Positions 27,024-35,927 of a DNA stretch of 64,000 nucleotides are shown here, in pieces. Numbering within the stretch: position 1 is the first letter of the stretch; each line of letters opens with the position of its first letter. A program made the position numbers and the translations under genes. Origin of the DNA: Winogradskyella sp. (lineage in GTDB: Bacteria > Bacteroidota > Bacteroidia > Flavobacteriales > Flavobacteriaceae). A model generated the notes under the pieces. The model had not been told where the DNA came from, did not search any database, and saw only the letters and a list, made by a program, of their open reading frames with translations. The stretch lies in NCBI RefSeq assembly GCF_028289625.1, contig NZ_JANQOM010000013.1:124001-188000 (forward strand), given 5' to 3'.

Positions 27024-27056
27024 TTTGGATTTTAATTTTTTCTGATGCAATATTTG
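27024..27056 (+). promoter_or_regulatory. Promoter upstream of the SAM riboswitch
   Basis: TTTG at 27024-27027 and AATATTTG (7 of 8 match to TAnnTTTG) at 27049-27056 are 21 bp apart, a normal Bacteroidota spacing. Transcription would start about 25 nt before the riboswitch P1 stem. Confidence 0.5.
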
Positions 27057-27087
27057 TAAAGACAAAGTTCAAAACACTTACTGAAAT

Positions 27088-27208
27088 GTTATCAAGAAAG
27101 GTGGAGGGAATAGACCCGATGAAGCCTTAGCAACCCTCAGATTTACTGAGAAGGTGCTAAATTCTACTTGAATGCGCAGGTCATTTTTTGCAAGTTCGGA
27201 TAGATAAC
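27088..27208 (+). ncRNA. SAM-I (S-box) riboswitch
   Basis: The conserved SAM-I core is plainly visible: ATCAAGAAAGGTGGAGGGAA, then GACCCGATGAAGCC, TTAGCAACCC and AAGGTGCTAAATTC. The P1 stem is closed by GTTATC (27088-27093) and GATAAC (27203-27208). It lies about 120 nt upstream of metY and should turn the gene down when S-adenosylmethionine is plentiful. A U-tract terminator is not obvious downstream, so the mode of control (transcription or translation) is open. Confidence 0.96.
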
Positions 27209-27214
27209 TAAAGA

Positions 27215-27236
27215 CTAATTACTCATCTGTAATTAG
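27215..27236 (+). promoter_or_regulatory. Hairpin directly after the riboswitch (possible expression platform)
   Basis: CTAATTAC (27215-27222) and GTAATTAG (27229-27236) are exact complements with a 6-nt loop, 6 nt after P1. The following sequence has only a weak T-run about 16 nt later, so it does not look like a standard terminator. Confidence 0.45.
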
Positions 27237-27331
27237 CACATTCTTATAACATTTTTCTAATAAGTAGGCTTCAAAAGAGAAGCATATTTGACTTTTGGTT
27301 TAATTTATTTTAACTCAAAAAAACTAGAAAA

Positions 27332-28630
27332 ATGAGTACACAAAAATTTGCAACTAAAGCATTGCACGCAGGGCACGATGTCCAAAACAATGGAGGCACA
27401 AGAGCCGTTCCGATTTATCAATCAACAGCTTATGTGTTTAACGATTCTGATCATGCCGCTAATCTTTTTGCATTAGCTGAAACTGGTAATATTTATACCA
27501 GAATCAACAATCCTACTAATGATATCCTAGAGCAGCGACTAGCCGCTTTAGAGGGTGGTATTGCTGCGGTAGTTACGGCTTCGGGCACCTCAGCAATCGC
27601 GACATCATTGCTTACGCTTTTAAAAGCGGGTGATCACATTGTAGCATCCAACAGTTTGTATGGTGGCACATATAACTTACTGAGCGTAACTTTGCCAAGA
27701 CATGGCATAACGACGACTTTCGTAGATCCTTCAAATCCAGAAAATTTTAACAAAGCAGCTCAAGAAAACACCAGAGCATTCTTTATTGAGTCGCTCGGAA
27801 ATCCGAAATTAGATGTTTTGGATATCGAAGCCATTTCAAAAGAGGCCAAAGCCTACAAAGTACCTTTAATTGTAGATAATACAGTAGCTACACCTTATTT
27901 GTTAAATCCTATCGAGTATGGTGCCAATATTGTAATCCACTCTTTAACCAAATACATCAACGGTAATGGGACAGCCTTAGGAGGCGTTATTATTGATGCT
28001 GGTACTTTTGATTGGACCAACGGAAAATTCCCAGAATTTACCGAGCCATCTCCAGGTTATCATGGGTTAGTTTACAGTGAAACCCTGGAAGCTGCGGCAT
28101 TTATCGCTAAAGTAAGAATTGAAGGTCTAAGGGATTATGGTGGAGCCTTAAGTCCGTTTAATGCCTTTCAGATTATTCAAGGTTTAGAAACTTTAGAATT
28201 ACGTATCAAAAAGCATAGCGAAAATGCATTGGAGTTATCGAAATGGTTGCAAGAACAGCCAGAAGTGAATTGGGTCAACTATCCAGGCTTAGAGACAAGT
28301 GCTTATAAACATATTGCGGATAAATACTTACCAAATGGGCAAAGTGGCATAGTCACCTTTGGTGTTGTTGGTGGTTATGAAGCAGCCAAAACTATTGCTG
28401 ATACCACAAAGTTATTCTCGTTGTTGGCTAATATAGGAGATACCAAATCTCTAATTATACATCCTGCAAGTACCACACATCAGCAATTAAGTGATGAGGC
28501 ACAAGAAAGTACCGGTGTTACCAAAGACCTTATTCGTTTGTCTGTTGGTATTGAAAATATTGATGATTTAAAAGCTGATCTAAAAGAAGCCTTTACGGTT
28601 GTAAAGCAACAAAAAGAACTTCAGAATTAG
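27332..28630 (+). CDS. metY: O-acetylhomoserine sulfhydrylase
   Basis: A 432-residue Cys/Met-metabolism PLP enzyme. The PLP lysine is Lys207 in VIHSLTKYINGNG; TASGTSAIATSLL and NSLYGGTYNLL form the cofactor phosphate pocket. It makes homocysteine (or methionine with methanethiol) from O-acetylhomoserine and sulfide. It sits behind a SAM-I riboswitch and ahead of metX, which supplies its substrate. The length of about 430 residues and the insert near IIDAGTFDWTNGKFPEF suit MetY better than MetB or MetZ. Confidence 0.95.
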   Translation: MSTQKFATKALHAGHDVQNNGGTRAVPIYQSTAYVFNDSDHAANLFALAETGNIYTRINNPTNDILEQRLAALEGGIAAVVTASGTSAIATSLLTLLKAGDHIVASNSLYGGTYNLLSVTLPRHGITTTFVDPSNPENFNKAAQENTRAFFIESLGNPKLDVLDIEAISKEAKAYKVPLIVDNTVATPYLLNPIEYGANIVIHSLTKYINGNGTALGGVIIDAGTFDWTNGKFPEFTEPSPGYHGLVYSETLEAAAFIAKVRIEGLRDYGGALSPFNAFQIIQGLETLELRIKKHSENALELSKWLQEQPEVNWVNYPGLETSAYKHIADKYLPNGQSGIVTFGVVGGYEAAKTIADTTKLFSLLANIGDTKSLIIHPASTTHQQLSDEAQESTGVTKDLIRLSVGIENIDDLKADLKEAFTVVKQQKELQN

Positions 28631-28661
28631 CCTGTATTAGTGTTGTTTAGTTTAGTGCAGG

Positions 28662-28679
28662 TGCCTTGGCTTCAAGGCA
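28662..28679 (+). repeat. metY-metX intergenic hairpin
   Basis: TGCCTTG and CAAGGCA pair perfectly around a GCTT loop, 30 nt before the metX ATG. With no U-tract it may modulate processing or relative expression of the two genes. Confidence 0.5.
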
Positions 28680-28708
28680 TCTGTTTAACTTTTCAAATTG
28701 ATAAAAAA

Positions 28709-29716
28709 ATGAGCGCATTAAAACATATCACCATTTCGAACTACAAAACCAATAGTGGTAAGTCAACAGCTATTTCTTTGTCTTATCAAACCTTTGGTTT
28801 GTCGCTTGGAGAGGGACCAATTGTGTTGGTAAATCATGCACTTACCGGAAACTCTAATGTTATTGGAGACAAAGGCTGGTGGAATGACTTAATTGGAGAT
28901 CAAAAATGTATAGACACTTCTAAATACACCATTTTAGCATTTAATATTCCAGGCAACGGTTATGACAATAACCCTAAAAATTTAATTGCAAATTACAAAG
29001 ATTTCAACGCTAGGGCAATTGCCGAGCTGTTTGCCTTAGGCCTAGAGGAATTGGATATTAAAAAACTGTTTGCAGTTATTGGAGGTTCTGTAGGTGGTGG
29101 CATTGCATGGGAATTGGCAGCTTTAAAACCTGACTTGATTCAGCATTTAATCCCTATCGCTACAGATTGGAAATCCACAGACTGGCTAATTGCCAATTGT
29201 CATATCCAAGATGCGATATTAAACCATTCGAGCCAACCTTTGGCAGATGCCAGGATGCATGCCATGACCTTGTATCGCACACCAGAATCATTGACACAAA
29301 AATTTCATAGAACAAAAAAAGAAGAGGCCTTATTTAATATTGAATCTTGGTTGAACTATCATGGTGATACATTAACCAATCGTTTCAGTTTGTCGGCCTA
29401 TAAAATGATGAACCAAATTTTGAGAACCATTGACATTTGTGAAGGTCGAGGTGAATTTTTAGAAGTAGCTTCACAGATAAAATCGTGTATTCATTTGGTG
29501 ACCATTAATTCTGATTTATTCTTTAAACCAGAAGAAAACTGGAACACCTACGTGGAATTAAAAGGGGTCAAGGAAAATATAACCATTCATGAAATAAAAT
29601 CTATTCATGGACATGATGCCTTTTTGATTGAATTTGACCAGTTAGCAAAGTTCCTGAAACCCATATTTAAAGTTAAAAGTAATGCATTTGAAATCGTTCC
29701 TAAATGTGTAGCTTAA
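28709..29716 (+). CDS. metX: Homoserine O-acetyltransferase-like alpha/beta hydrolase (short MetX)
   Basis: A 335-residue alpha/beta-hydrolase-fold acyltransferase. The ATG at 28709 is chosen; a TTG at 28640 would add residues encoded across the intergenic hairpin. The nucleophile elbow is IGGSVGGG with Ser127. The acid and base are expected at INSDLFFKPEEN and IHGHDAFLIEFD near the C-terminus. NHALTGNSN is the oxyanion block. It should acetylate homoserine for MetY. It is a little shorter than the common 350-380 residues. Succinyl transfer is possible, but the MetY partner favours acetyl. Confidence 0.9.
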   Translation: MSALKHITISNYKTNSGKSTAISLSYQTFGLSLGEGPIVLVNHALTGNSNVIGDKGWWNDLIGDQKCIDTSKYTILAFNIPGNGYDNNPKNLIANYKDFNARAIAELFALGLEELDIKKLFAVIGGSVGGGIAWELAALKPDLIQHLIPIATDWKSTDWLIANCHIQDAILNHSSQPLADARMHAMTLYRTPESLTQKFHRTKKEEALFNIESWLNYHGDTLTNRFSLSAYKMMNQILRTIDICEGRGEFLEVASQIKSCIHLVTINSDLFFKPEENWNTYVELKGVKENITIHEIKSIHGHDAFLIEFDQLAKFLKPIFKVKSNAFEIVPKCVA

Positions 29717-29731
29717 ACAGTGCTATTAACC

Positions 29732-29757
29732 AAAATCCGAGTCTAGGCTCGGATTTT
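29732..29757. terminator. Bidirectional terminator between metX and the araC-type gene
   Basis: AAAATCCGAG and CTCGGATTTT form a perfect 10-bp stem with a 6-nt loop, with A- and T-tracts on either side. It ends exactly at the stop codon of the minus-strand regulator, so it serves both converging genes. Confidence 0.9.
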
Positions 29758-30591
29758 TCACTTTATAAACTGGCTTGGGTTAACACCTTTTATTCTCTTA
29801 AAAATTCTATTAAAATTAGAAATATTCCTAAAGCCAGATATGAAGGCAATTTCAGAAACAGTATAGTCATTTTTCTCTTGCAACAACCTACTCGCCTTTT
29901 CGACTCTAAATTCATTTAAAAACTGAATATAGGTTTTATTAGTTCGCTTTTTAAAATACTTACAAAATGCATTTTTGGTCATATTAGCCACCTTAGAAAC
30001 GGCTTCCAAGGAAATATCTTTATTGTAATTATTAAGCGTAAACTCAAAAACATTTCGCATGCGGTCGCCTTCAACTAAGCTGTATTTTTTATCATAAACA
30101 AATGAAGATAAACTTGTGTAGTCTGCCTCTACCATATATTGCAGTAAGCGAAGCAGAATAATAAACCGATCTAGTTTAGACGCTGTTTCAAGTTTTAAAA
30201 ATAAACGTCTTATCGTTTCGATATGAGATTGTAGCTTAAATCCATATCGAGAACGTTCAAAAAAAGATTGAATACTTGCAAGTTCTTCAAGATTAAAAAA
30301 GGACTCTCCAAAGGAATGTCTTGTGAAAAATAAAGTCAACATGTGCGAATCTTGTGAGCTAACATCACTCTTAAAAACATGTGGTACATTGCTCCCTATG
30401 ACCAATACGTCATTTGCACTATAATTATTTATGGTATCACCAACCACTAAAGTGCCACTACCTTTTACAATAAAACTAAGTTGTATCTCTTCATGCTGAT
30501 GGAGCTTATCATAAAATACTTTAACCCTGTCCACCTGATAAACCAATCGTGCTTTATCGGGCTTCGGAATAACAAATGGTAATGCTTTCAT
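29758..30591 (-). CDS. AraC-family transcriptional regulator of hydroxyproline catabolism
   Basis: A 277-residue regulator. The N-terminal cupin-like sensor includes LHQHEEIQLSFIVKGSGTL and SNVPHVFKS. The C-terminal 100 residues are an AraC double helix-turn-helix: LEAVSKVANMTKNAFCKYFK, then YTVSEIAFISGFRNISNFNR and IFKRIKGVNPSQF. It is divergent from the four-gene hydroxyproline operon and separated from it by a strong palindrome, so it most likely controls that operon and itself. The inducer is presumably hydroxyproline or a pathway intermediate, which is inference. Confidence 0.92.
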   Translation of the reverse strand: MKALPFVIPKPDKARLVYQVDRVKVFYDKLHQHEEIQLSFIVKGSGTLVVGDTINNYSANDVLVIGSNVPHVFKSDVSSQDSHMLTLFFTRHSFGESFFNLEELASIQSFFERSRYGFKLQSHIETIRRLFLKLETASKLDRFIILLRLLQYMVEADYTSLSSFVYDKKYSLVEGDRMRNVFEFTLNNYNKDISLEAVSKVANMTKNAFCKYFKKRTNKTYIQFLNEFRVEKASRLLQEKNDYTVSEIAFISGFRNISNFNRIFKRIKGVNPSQFIK

Positions 30592-30599
30592 TAATAATA

Positions 30600-30629
30600 A
30601 TTAAATACTATTCAAAAATAGTATTTAAT
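30600..30629. promoter_or_regulatory. 30-bp perfect palindrome, operator candidate
   Basis: Arms ATTAAATACTATT (30600-30612) and AATAGTATTTAAT (30617-30629) are exact complements around a 4-nt centre. The site begins 9 bp upstream of the AraC-type regulator start and 96 bp upstream of the operon, where it could act on both divergent promoters. It could also form an RNA hairpin in the regulator's leader. Confidence 0.65.
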
Positions 30630-30724
30630 CACTTAAAATAGATAATATAATATTACTATAGATTAAAAATTCATTATTCATTCTTTACAATCTCAGCTAA
30701 TTTTACATTTTAAAATCAATTCTT

Positions 30725-31639
30725 ATGAGCATAAAATGGGAAGGCATAATGCCTGCTGTCACCACAAAATTTACGGATAACGACAGCTTAGACTTACACA
30801 TGTTTCAACACAATATCGAGGCACAACTAGAAGCTGGTGTTCATGGCATTGTATTGGGAGGTACACTCGGTGAAGCAAGTACTTTAAGTAATGACGAAAA
30901 GCGAATTCTAACAAGGCATACTGTAGAAACCGTTAAAGGAAAAGTCCCTGTACTAATCAACATTGCAGAACAAACTACAAAAAATGCCATACTTGCAGCC
31001 CAAAAAGCCGAAGAAGATGGTGCTAAGGGTCTAATGATGTTGCCACCAATGCGCTACAAATCTGGAGATAGAGAAACTGTTGAATATTTTAAAGCAGTTG
31101 CCAACAATACCTCCTTACCTATCATGGTCTATAACAATCCTATTGATTACAAGGTTGAAGTCACATTAGATATGTTTGAAGACTTATTACAATGCGATAA
31201 TATTGAAGCTGTAAAAGAATCAACCCGAGACATTTCTAACGTTACTAGAATCAAAAATAGATTCGGAAATCGATTGAAAATTATGACTGGTGTAGATACA
31301 CTAGCCTTAGAAAGTTTGCTTATGGGAGCAGATGGATGGATTGCCGGTTTAGTATGTGCCTTCCCCAAGGAGACTGTTGCCATATACGAACTTCAAAAGG
31401 CAGGTCAGATTAATGAAGCTATTGATATCTATAGATGGTTCTTACCATTGTTAGAGTTAGATATAAACCCTAAATTGGTACAAAACATAAAACTTGCAGA
31501 AGTTGCAACAGGTATTGGCACTGAGAATGTTCGTGCCCCACGATTACCATTGCATGGGGAAGAACGCATAAACGTACATCGGGTTATTGAAAACGGCTTA
31601 AAAAACAGACCAAGCCTACCAGACTACAAAAATTTATAG
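30725..31639 (+). CDS. DapA-family deaminase, predicted pyrroline-4-hydroxy-2-carboxylate deaminase
   Basis: A 304-residue class I aldolase-fold lyase. Lys164 in EAVKESTRD is the expected Schiff-base lysine, Tyr136 in IMVYNNP the proton-shuttle tyrosine, and GGTLGEASTLS the substrate-carboxylate loop (GTTGE in DapA). Next to a hydroxyproline epimerase, D-amino-acid oxidase and 2-oxoglutarate-semialdehyde dehydrogenase, the fitting reaction is the deamination/dehydration of pyrroline-4-hydroxy-2-carboxylate to 2-oxoglutarate semialdehyde. Lysine-pathway DapA is less likely here. Spacing to the next gene is 1 nt. Confidence 0.9.
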   Translation: MSIKWEGIMPAVTTKFTDNDSLDLHMFQHNIEAQLEAGVHGIVLGGTLGEASTLSNDEKRILTRHTVETVKGKVPVLINIAEQTTKNAILAAQKAEEDGAKGLMMLPPMRYKSGDRETVEYFKAVANNTSLPIMVYNNPIDYKVEVTLDMFEDLLQCDNIEAVKESTRDISNVTRIKNRFGNRLKIMTGVDTLALESLLMGADGWIAGLVCAFPKETVAIYELQKAGQINEAIDIYRWFLPLLELDINPKLVQNIKLAEVATGIGTENVRAPRLPLHGEERINVHRVIENGLKNRPSLPDYKNL

Positions 31640-31640
31640 A

Positions 31641-33224
31641 ATGCAATCAGGAAAAAACTATATCGGAAATCAATTATCAGCTAAAGGGCCTAAGACTTAC
31701 AAGACTTTTAATCCACAATTAAATATTGAGAATGCACCAATTTATACAGAAGCTACATCTGATGAAATAAATAAGGCCGTATTATTGGCTTTAGAAGCGT
31801 TTAAGACATTTAGAGCCATTTCAGGAAAACAAAAAGCAAGATTCCTAAATGCTATTGCGGACGAAATTCTAGCACTTGATGATGAATTGATTAAAATCTA
31901 TTGCTCAGAAACAGGATTGCCAGAAGGAAGAGCAAAAGGTGAACGCGGCAGAACAATTGGTCAACTAAGAAGTTTTGCAGAATTAATTGCTGAAGGCTCT
32001 TGGGTAGAAGCTACTATAGATACTGCACAGCCAGAGCGCCAGCCAATACCTAAATCCGATATTCGTAAAATGCTTATTCCACTAGGACCAGTAGTCGTAT
32101 TTGGCGCAAGCAATTTTCCGTTAGCATATTCGACGGCCGGAGGGGATACTGCTGCCGCTTTAGCAGCTGGTTGTCCTGTAATTGTAAAGTCGCACCCGAT
32201 GCATGCCGGCACAGGAGAACTAGTAGCTTCAGCAATCATCAAAGCAGCAGAAAAAACCAGTATGCCTAATGGCGTGTTTTCCAATATCAATTCTAGCGGC
32301 ATAGAAGTAGGTGCACAATTGGTTAAACACCCAGGTGTAAAAGCCGTAGGTTTTACTGGTAGTATCAAAGGTGGAAGAGCGCTTTATGATATGGCTGCGC
32401 AACGCGAGGAACCCATTCCTGTTTTCGCTGAAATGGGTAGCATTAATCCAGTGATAATTTTGCCTGAGGCTCTACAAAACAAAAATGAAAGTTTAGCAAA
32501 AACCTATGCCAATTCTATTACCTTAGGAACCGGTCAGTTTTGCACCAATCCAGGATTACTTTTAGGGATTAAAGGTGATGCTCTGTCCAACTTTATTAAG
32601 AATTTATCTAACGAGATCGTAAAAATAGAACCTTCTTGCATGTTGCATCCAAATATTATTGGAGCCTACGAAAGCAAAAAGCAAAATGCGATCTCACAAC
32701 CCAATTTATCGGTTGTAATAGATTATGAAAATGATATACAACCCAACTATGCAAGGCAAACATTAACCACAGTTGAAGGTGAAATTTTTTTAAGTAATCC
32801 CACACTTCATCAAGAAGTATTTGGTCCATTTTCAATGATTGTTCAGTGTAAAGATGTTGATGAGTTAGAGCAAATTATTTCGAACTTAGAAGGTCAACTA
32901 ACCGGAACGCTCATTGCCGATGAAGATGAGGCTGAACATTACCCTCAAATTATTTCGGCGTTACAAAATCGTGTTGGACGCATTATTTACAACGGTGTTC
33001 CAACAGGAGTGGAAGTTTGTCCTTCTATGGTTCACGGAGGTCCCTATCCGTCGTCAACAGATAGTCGCTTTACTGCAGTTGGCATCCATTCTATAAAACG
33101 ATGGGTAAGACCATTTAGCTATCAGGACTGGCCAAACGCATTATTACCTTCAGAGCTAAAAAACGAAAACCCTTTGGAACTTTCCAGATTGGTTAATAAT
33201 GTACAGACCGAAGCAAAACTATAA
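31641..33224 (+). CDS. 2-oxoglutarate semialdehyde (2,5-dioxopentanoate) dehydrogenase
   Basis: A 527-residue NAD(P)+ aldehyde dehydrogenase. The catalytic thiol is Cys301 in GTGQFCTNPG and the general base Glu264 in FAEMGSINPV. The cofactor fold shows GFTGSIKGG. The SHPMHAGTGE block and the length are typical of the 2,5-dioxovalerate dehydrogenase branch. It oxidises the semialdehyde to 2-oxoglutarate, which enters the TCA cycle. It is tightly packed between the deaminase (1 nt) and the epimerase (2 nt). Confidence 0.92.
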   Translation: MQSGKNYIGNQLSAKGPKTYKTFNPQLNIENAPIYTEATSDEINKAVLLALEAFKTFRAISGKQKARFLNAIADEILALDDELIKIYCSETGLPEGRAKGERGRTIGQLRSFAELIAEGSWVEATIDTAQPERQPIPKSDIRKMLIPLGPVVVFGASNFPLAYSTAGGDTAAALAAGCPVIVKSHPMHAGTGELVASAIIKAAEKTSMPNGVFSNINSSGIEVGAQLVKHPGVKAVGFTGSIKGGRALYDMAAQREEPIPVFAEMGSINPVIILPEALQNKNESLAKTYANSITLGTGQFCTNPGLLLGIKGDALSNFIKNLSNEIVKIEPSCMLHPNIIGAYESKKQNAISQPNLSVVIDYENDIQPNYARQTLTTVEGEIFLSNPTLHQEVFGPFSMIVQCKDVDELEQIISNLEGQLTGTLIADEDEAEHYPQIISALQNRVGRIIYNGVPTGVEVCPSMVHGGPYPSSTDSRFTAVGIHSIKRWVRPFSYQDWPNALLPSELKNENPLELSRLVNNVQTEAKL

Positions 33225-33226
33225 TC

Positions 33227-34234
33227 ATGACATCGACCTTTGTTTGTATTGATGCGCACACTTGTGGAAATCCTATTAGAGTTATAAAAGAAGGAGGGCC
33301 TGAGCTTATTGGTAACTCTATGAGCGAAAAGCGTCAACATTTTTTAAGGGAGTATGATTGGATAAGAAAAGGCTTAATGTTCGAACCACGAGGTCATGAT
33401 TTGATGAGTGGAGCTATACTATATCCACCTCATAATCCTGAGAACGATTTCGCGATTCTGTTTATAGAGACCTCAGGTTGTTTACCAATGTGTGGTCATG
33501 GCACAATAGGTACTATTACTATAGCTATAGAGGAGGGCTTGGTAACACCACAAGTTCCCGGTAAAATTAAAATGGAAGCGCCCGCTGGTTTGGTAGACAT
33601 TGAATATCAGCAAACAGGAAAGAAAGTAGATTGGGTAAAACTGATCAATGTAAAAAGCTATTTAGCTGCTGAGAGCTTAACCGTTGGTATTGATAGTTTA
33701 GGTGAAATTGCATTTGATGTGTCCTATGGTGGCAATTACTACGCTATTGTAGATCCGCAAGAAAATTTTCCAGGAGTTCACAATTTTACGGCCTCACAAA
33801 TTGTTCATTTTTCAAAAGAAGCACGCAAAAAAATCAATGCCAAATATCCAAATTCATTTATCCATCCAGAAAATGAAACCATCAAAGACGTAAGCCATAT
33901 ACTTTGGACAGGAGACCCAATACATAAAGATTCTCATGGCAGAAATGCGGTATTCTATGGAGATAAAGCTATAGACAGAAGCCCTTGCGGTACTGGAACT
34001 TCAGCACGCTTAGCACAATTATATGCTAAAGAAAAATTACAACAAGGTGAAGACTATATTCACGAAAGTTTTATAGGAAGCAGATTTGTAGGTTGTATTG
34101 AAGAAGTTACTGAGTTGGATGGAAAAACAGCAATTGTTCCGAGCATTAAAGGTTGGGCAAAGGTATTTGGGAATAACACAATTACCATTGATACCGAGGA
34201 CGACCCTTATGCTTATGGATTTCAGGTTATTTAA
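33227..34234 (+). CDS. 4-hydroxyproline 2-epimerase (proline racemase family)
   Basis: A 335-residue cofactor-free racemase-family enzyme with both catalytic thiols: Cys89 in LPMCGHGTIG and Cys254 in RSPCGTGTSARL. Retention of both separates it from trans-3-hydroxyproline dehydratases, which have Thr at the second site. It should convert trans-4-hydroxy-L-proline to cis-4-hydroxy-D-proline, the first catabolic step. Context with the D-amino-acid oxidase makes the hydroxyproline assignment better than proline racemase. Confidence 0.93.
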   Translation: MTSTFVCIDAHTCGNPIRVIKEGGPELIGNSMSEKRQHFLREYDWIRKGLMFEPRGHDLMSGAILYPPHNPENDFAILFIETSGCLPMCGHGTIGTITIAIEEGLVTPQVPGKIKMEAPAGLVDIEYQQTGKKVDWVKLINVKSYLAAESLTVGIDSLGEIAFDVSYGGNYYAIVDPQENFPGVHNFTASQIVHFSKEARKKINAKYPNSFIHPENETIKDVSHILWTGDPIHKDSHGRNAVFYGDKAIDRSPCGTGTSARLAQLYAKEKLQQGEDYIHESFIGSRFVGCIEEVTELDGKTAIVPSIKGWAKVFGNNTITIDTEDDPYAYGFQVI

Positions 34235-34236
34235 AA

Positions 34237-35484
34237 ATGAGTAAAAATGTAATCATTATCGGTGGTGGTATTATTGGCTTGTGTTCGGCTTATTATCTTC
34301 AAAAAGAAGGACATAAGATCACTATTATCGATCAATCGAATTTAGATTCTGGAGCATCTTATGTTAATGCTGGCTATTTATCCCCAAGTCATATCATCCC
34401 ATTATCTGCTCCAGGTGTAATGAAAAAAGGTTTAAAATGGATGTTCAATCCATCGAGTCCACTATACATCAAACCTCGATTAGATATGGATTTATTAAAA
34501 TGGGCTTGGGCCTTTAACAAGTCTTGTAATACAGCCCATGTCCAAAAATCTGCTCCTGTTATACGAGATATTACGCTATTGAGCCAGCAGCTTTATGAAG
34601 ACATAAAAACTTCAGAAAGCTTTACAGCGCAGTACGATAAAAAAGGATTATTGATGCTCTGCCAGACCCAGAAATTACTCGATGAGGAGTTAAAAATAGC
34701 TGAGATGGCCAAAAACCTCGGTTTGGATGCGAGAGAGGTTTCCCCAGAAGATATAAAAACTCTAGAGCCCAATATTGAAATCAATGCCATAGGGGCGGCT
34801 TATTTTAAGTGCGACCACCACTCTACACCGCATGAGTTTATGACCGAGATGAAAGACTACTTAAAAGCTGTAGGCGTTACTTTTTTTATTAATGAGAAAG
34901 TAGAAGATATTACAGTTAAAAATAGACTCATTACAGCTCTAATAACACAAAAACAAACTTTAAATGCGGATGAAATTGTGCTTGCTGCTGGTTCGTGGAG
35001 TACCATATTGAGTAAAAAAATAGGGTTAAAACTATTGATGCAAGCGGGAAAAGGTTATCGTATTAACACTGAACAAAAAACAGGAATTACAATCCCTGCG
35101 ATTTTATCTGAAGCAAAAGCAGCAGTAACTCCAATGAATGGTTTCACAAGATTTGCTGGTACTATGGAGATTGCTGGCATTAATCACACTGTCAATAAGA
35201 TCAGAGTTGAAGCTATTGCTAAAGCCGCTAACCGCTATTATCCAAGCATTCAACTCACTAAAAACGAAAAGGATAATGCGGCTTGCGGATTACGTCCAGT
35301 ATCACCAGATGGACTTCCATACATAGGAAAGTCGGTTAAATGCAAAAACCTCACTATTGCTGCTGGTCACGCTATGATGGGTTGGAGTATGGGAACTGCT
35401 ACAGGCCTGTTAATCTCTGAGATTATTTCAAATAAAAAACCATCACTGAAGTTAGGACCCTTTAACCCAGATCGAAAGTTTTAA
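34237..35484 (+). CDS. FAD-dependent D-amino-acid dehydrogenase, predicted D-hydroxyproline dehydrogenase
   Basis: A 415-residue DAO/DadA-family flavoprotein. VIIIGGGIIGLCSAYYLQKE is the N-terminal FAD fold, and CGLRPVSPDGLPYIG plus AAGHAMMGWSMGTATG are the C-terminal FAD/substrate blocks. It should oxidise cis-4-hydroxy-D-proline to the pyrroline that the DapA-family enzyme uses. It is the last gene of the four-gene operon; 86 bp of AT-rich sequence follow before the arsenosugar cluster. Confidence 0.92.
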   Translation: MSKNVIIIGGGIIGLCSAYYLQKEGHKITIIDQSNLDSGASYVNAGYLSPSHIIPLSAPGVMKKGLKWMFNPSSPLYIKPRLDMDLLKWAWAFNKSCNTAHVQKSAPVIRDITLLSQQLYEDIKTSESFTAQYDKKGLLMLCQTQKLLDEELKIAEMAKNLGLDAREVSPEDIKTLEPNIEINAIGAAYFKCDHHSTPHEFMTEMKDYLKAVGVTFFINEKVEDITVKNRLITALITQKQTLNADEIVLAAGSWSTILSKKIGLKLLMQAGKGYRINTEQKTGITIPAILSEAKAAVTPMNGFTRFAGTMEIAGINHTVNKIRVEAIAKAANRYYPSIQLTKNEKDNAACGLRPVSPDGLPYIGKSVKCKNLTIAAGHAMMGWSMGTATGLLISEIISNKKPSLKLGPFNPDRKF

Positions 35485-35570
35485 TATTTTTTATTTTTCT
35501 GTAATCTTTAAGAATTAACTTCGACAAAAAGTATTATATTAATTTTTCGTAAAAATTTATAATTACATAT

Positions 35571-35906
35571 ATGTCTAAAACCTATTATGACCCAGCAGAT
35601 TTAAGAAAGTTTGGTAAAATAACGGAATGGAGCGAAGAACTTGGCAACAAGTTCTTTGATTATTATGGAAAAGTATTTGAAGAAGGTGCTTTAACAGCCC
35701 GCGAAAAATCGCTTATTGCCTTAGCTGTTGCTCACACAGAACAATGTCCATACTGTATAGATGCTTATACAAAAGATGGACTGCAACGTGGAGTAACCAA
35801 AGAAGAGATGATGGAGGCCATACATGTAGGTGCTGCTATAAAAAGTGGAGCCACCTTAGTACATGGAGTTCAAATGATGAATAAGGTCAATAAACTTGAT
35901 GGTTAA
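35571..35906 (+). CDS. CMD-family peroxidase-like protein of arsenosugar synthesis
   Basis: A 111-residue AhpD/carboxymuconolactone-decarboxylase-fold protein. Cys59 and Cys62 in EQCPYCIDAYTKDG form the redox CxxC pair. It starts the arsenosugar-type cluster, 21 nt before arsS, which matches the family named arsenosugar biosynthesis-associated peroxidase-like protein. A thiol or peroxide reaction with an arsenic intermediate is the likely role, but the substrate is not known to me. Confidence 0.85.
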   Translation: MSKTYYDPADLRKFGKITEWSEELGNKFFDYYGKVFEEGALTAREKSLIALAVAHTEQCPYCIDAYTKDGLQRGVTKEEMMEAIHVGAAIKSGATLVHGVQMMNKVNKLDG

Positions 35907-35927
35907 TTTTCCCCAAAACACAACTTA

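Noticed and set aside
27215..27260. Riboswitch terminator
   Set aside because: The hairpin has an AT-rich stem and the T-run is weak and about 16 nt away, so I call it only a possible expression platform.
28640..28708. N-terminal extension of metX from a TTG
   Set aside because: It covers an intergenic hairpin and adds residues not typical of the family; the ATG at 28709 fits.
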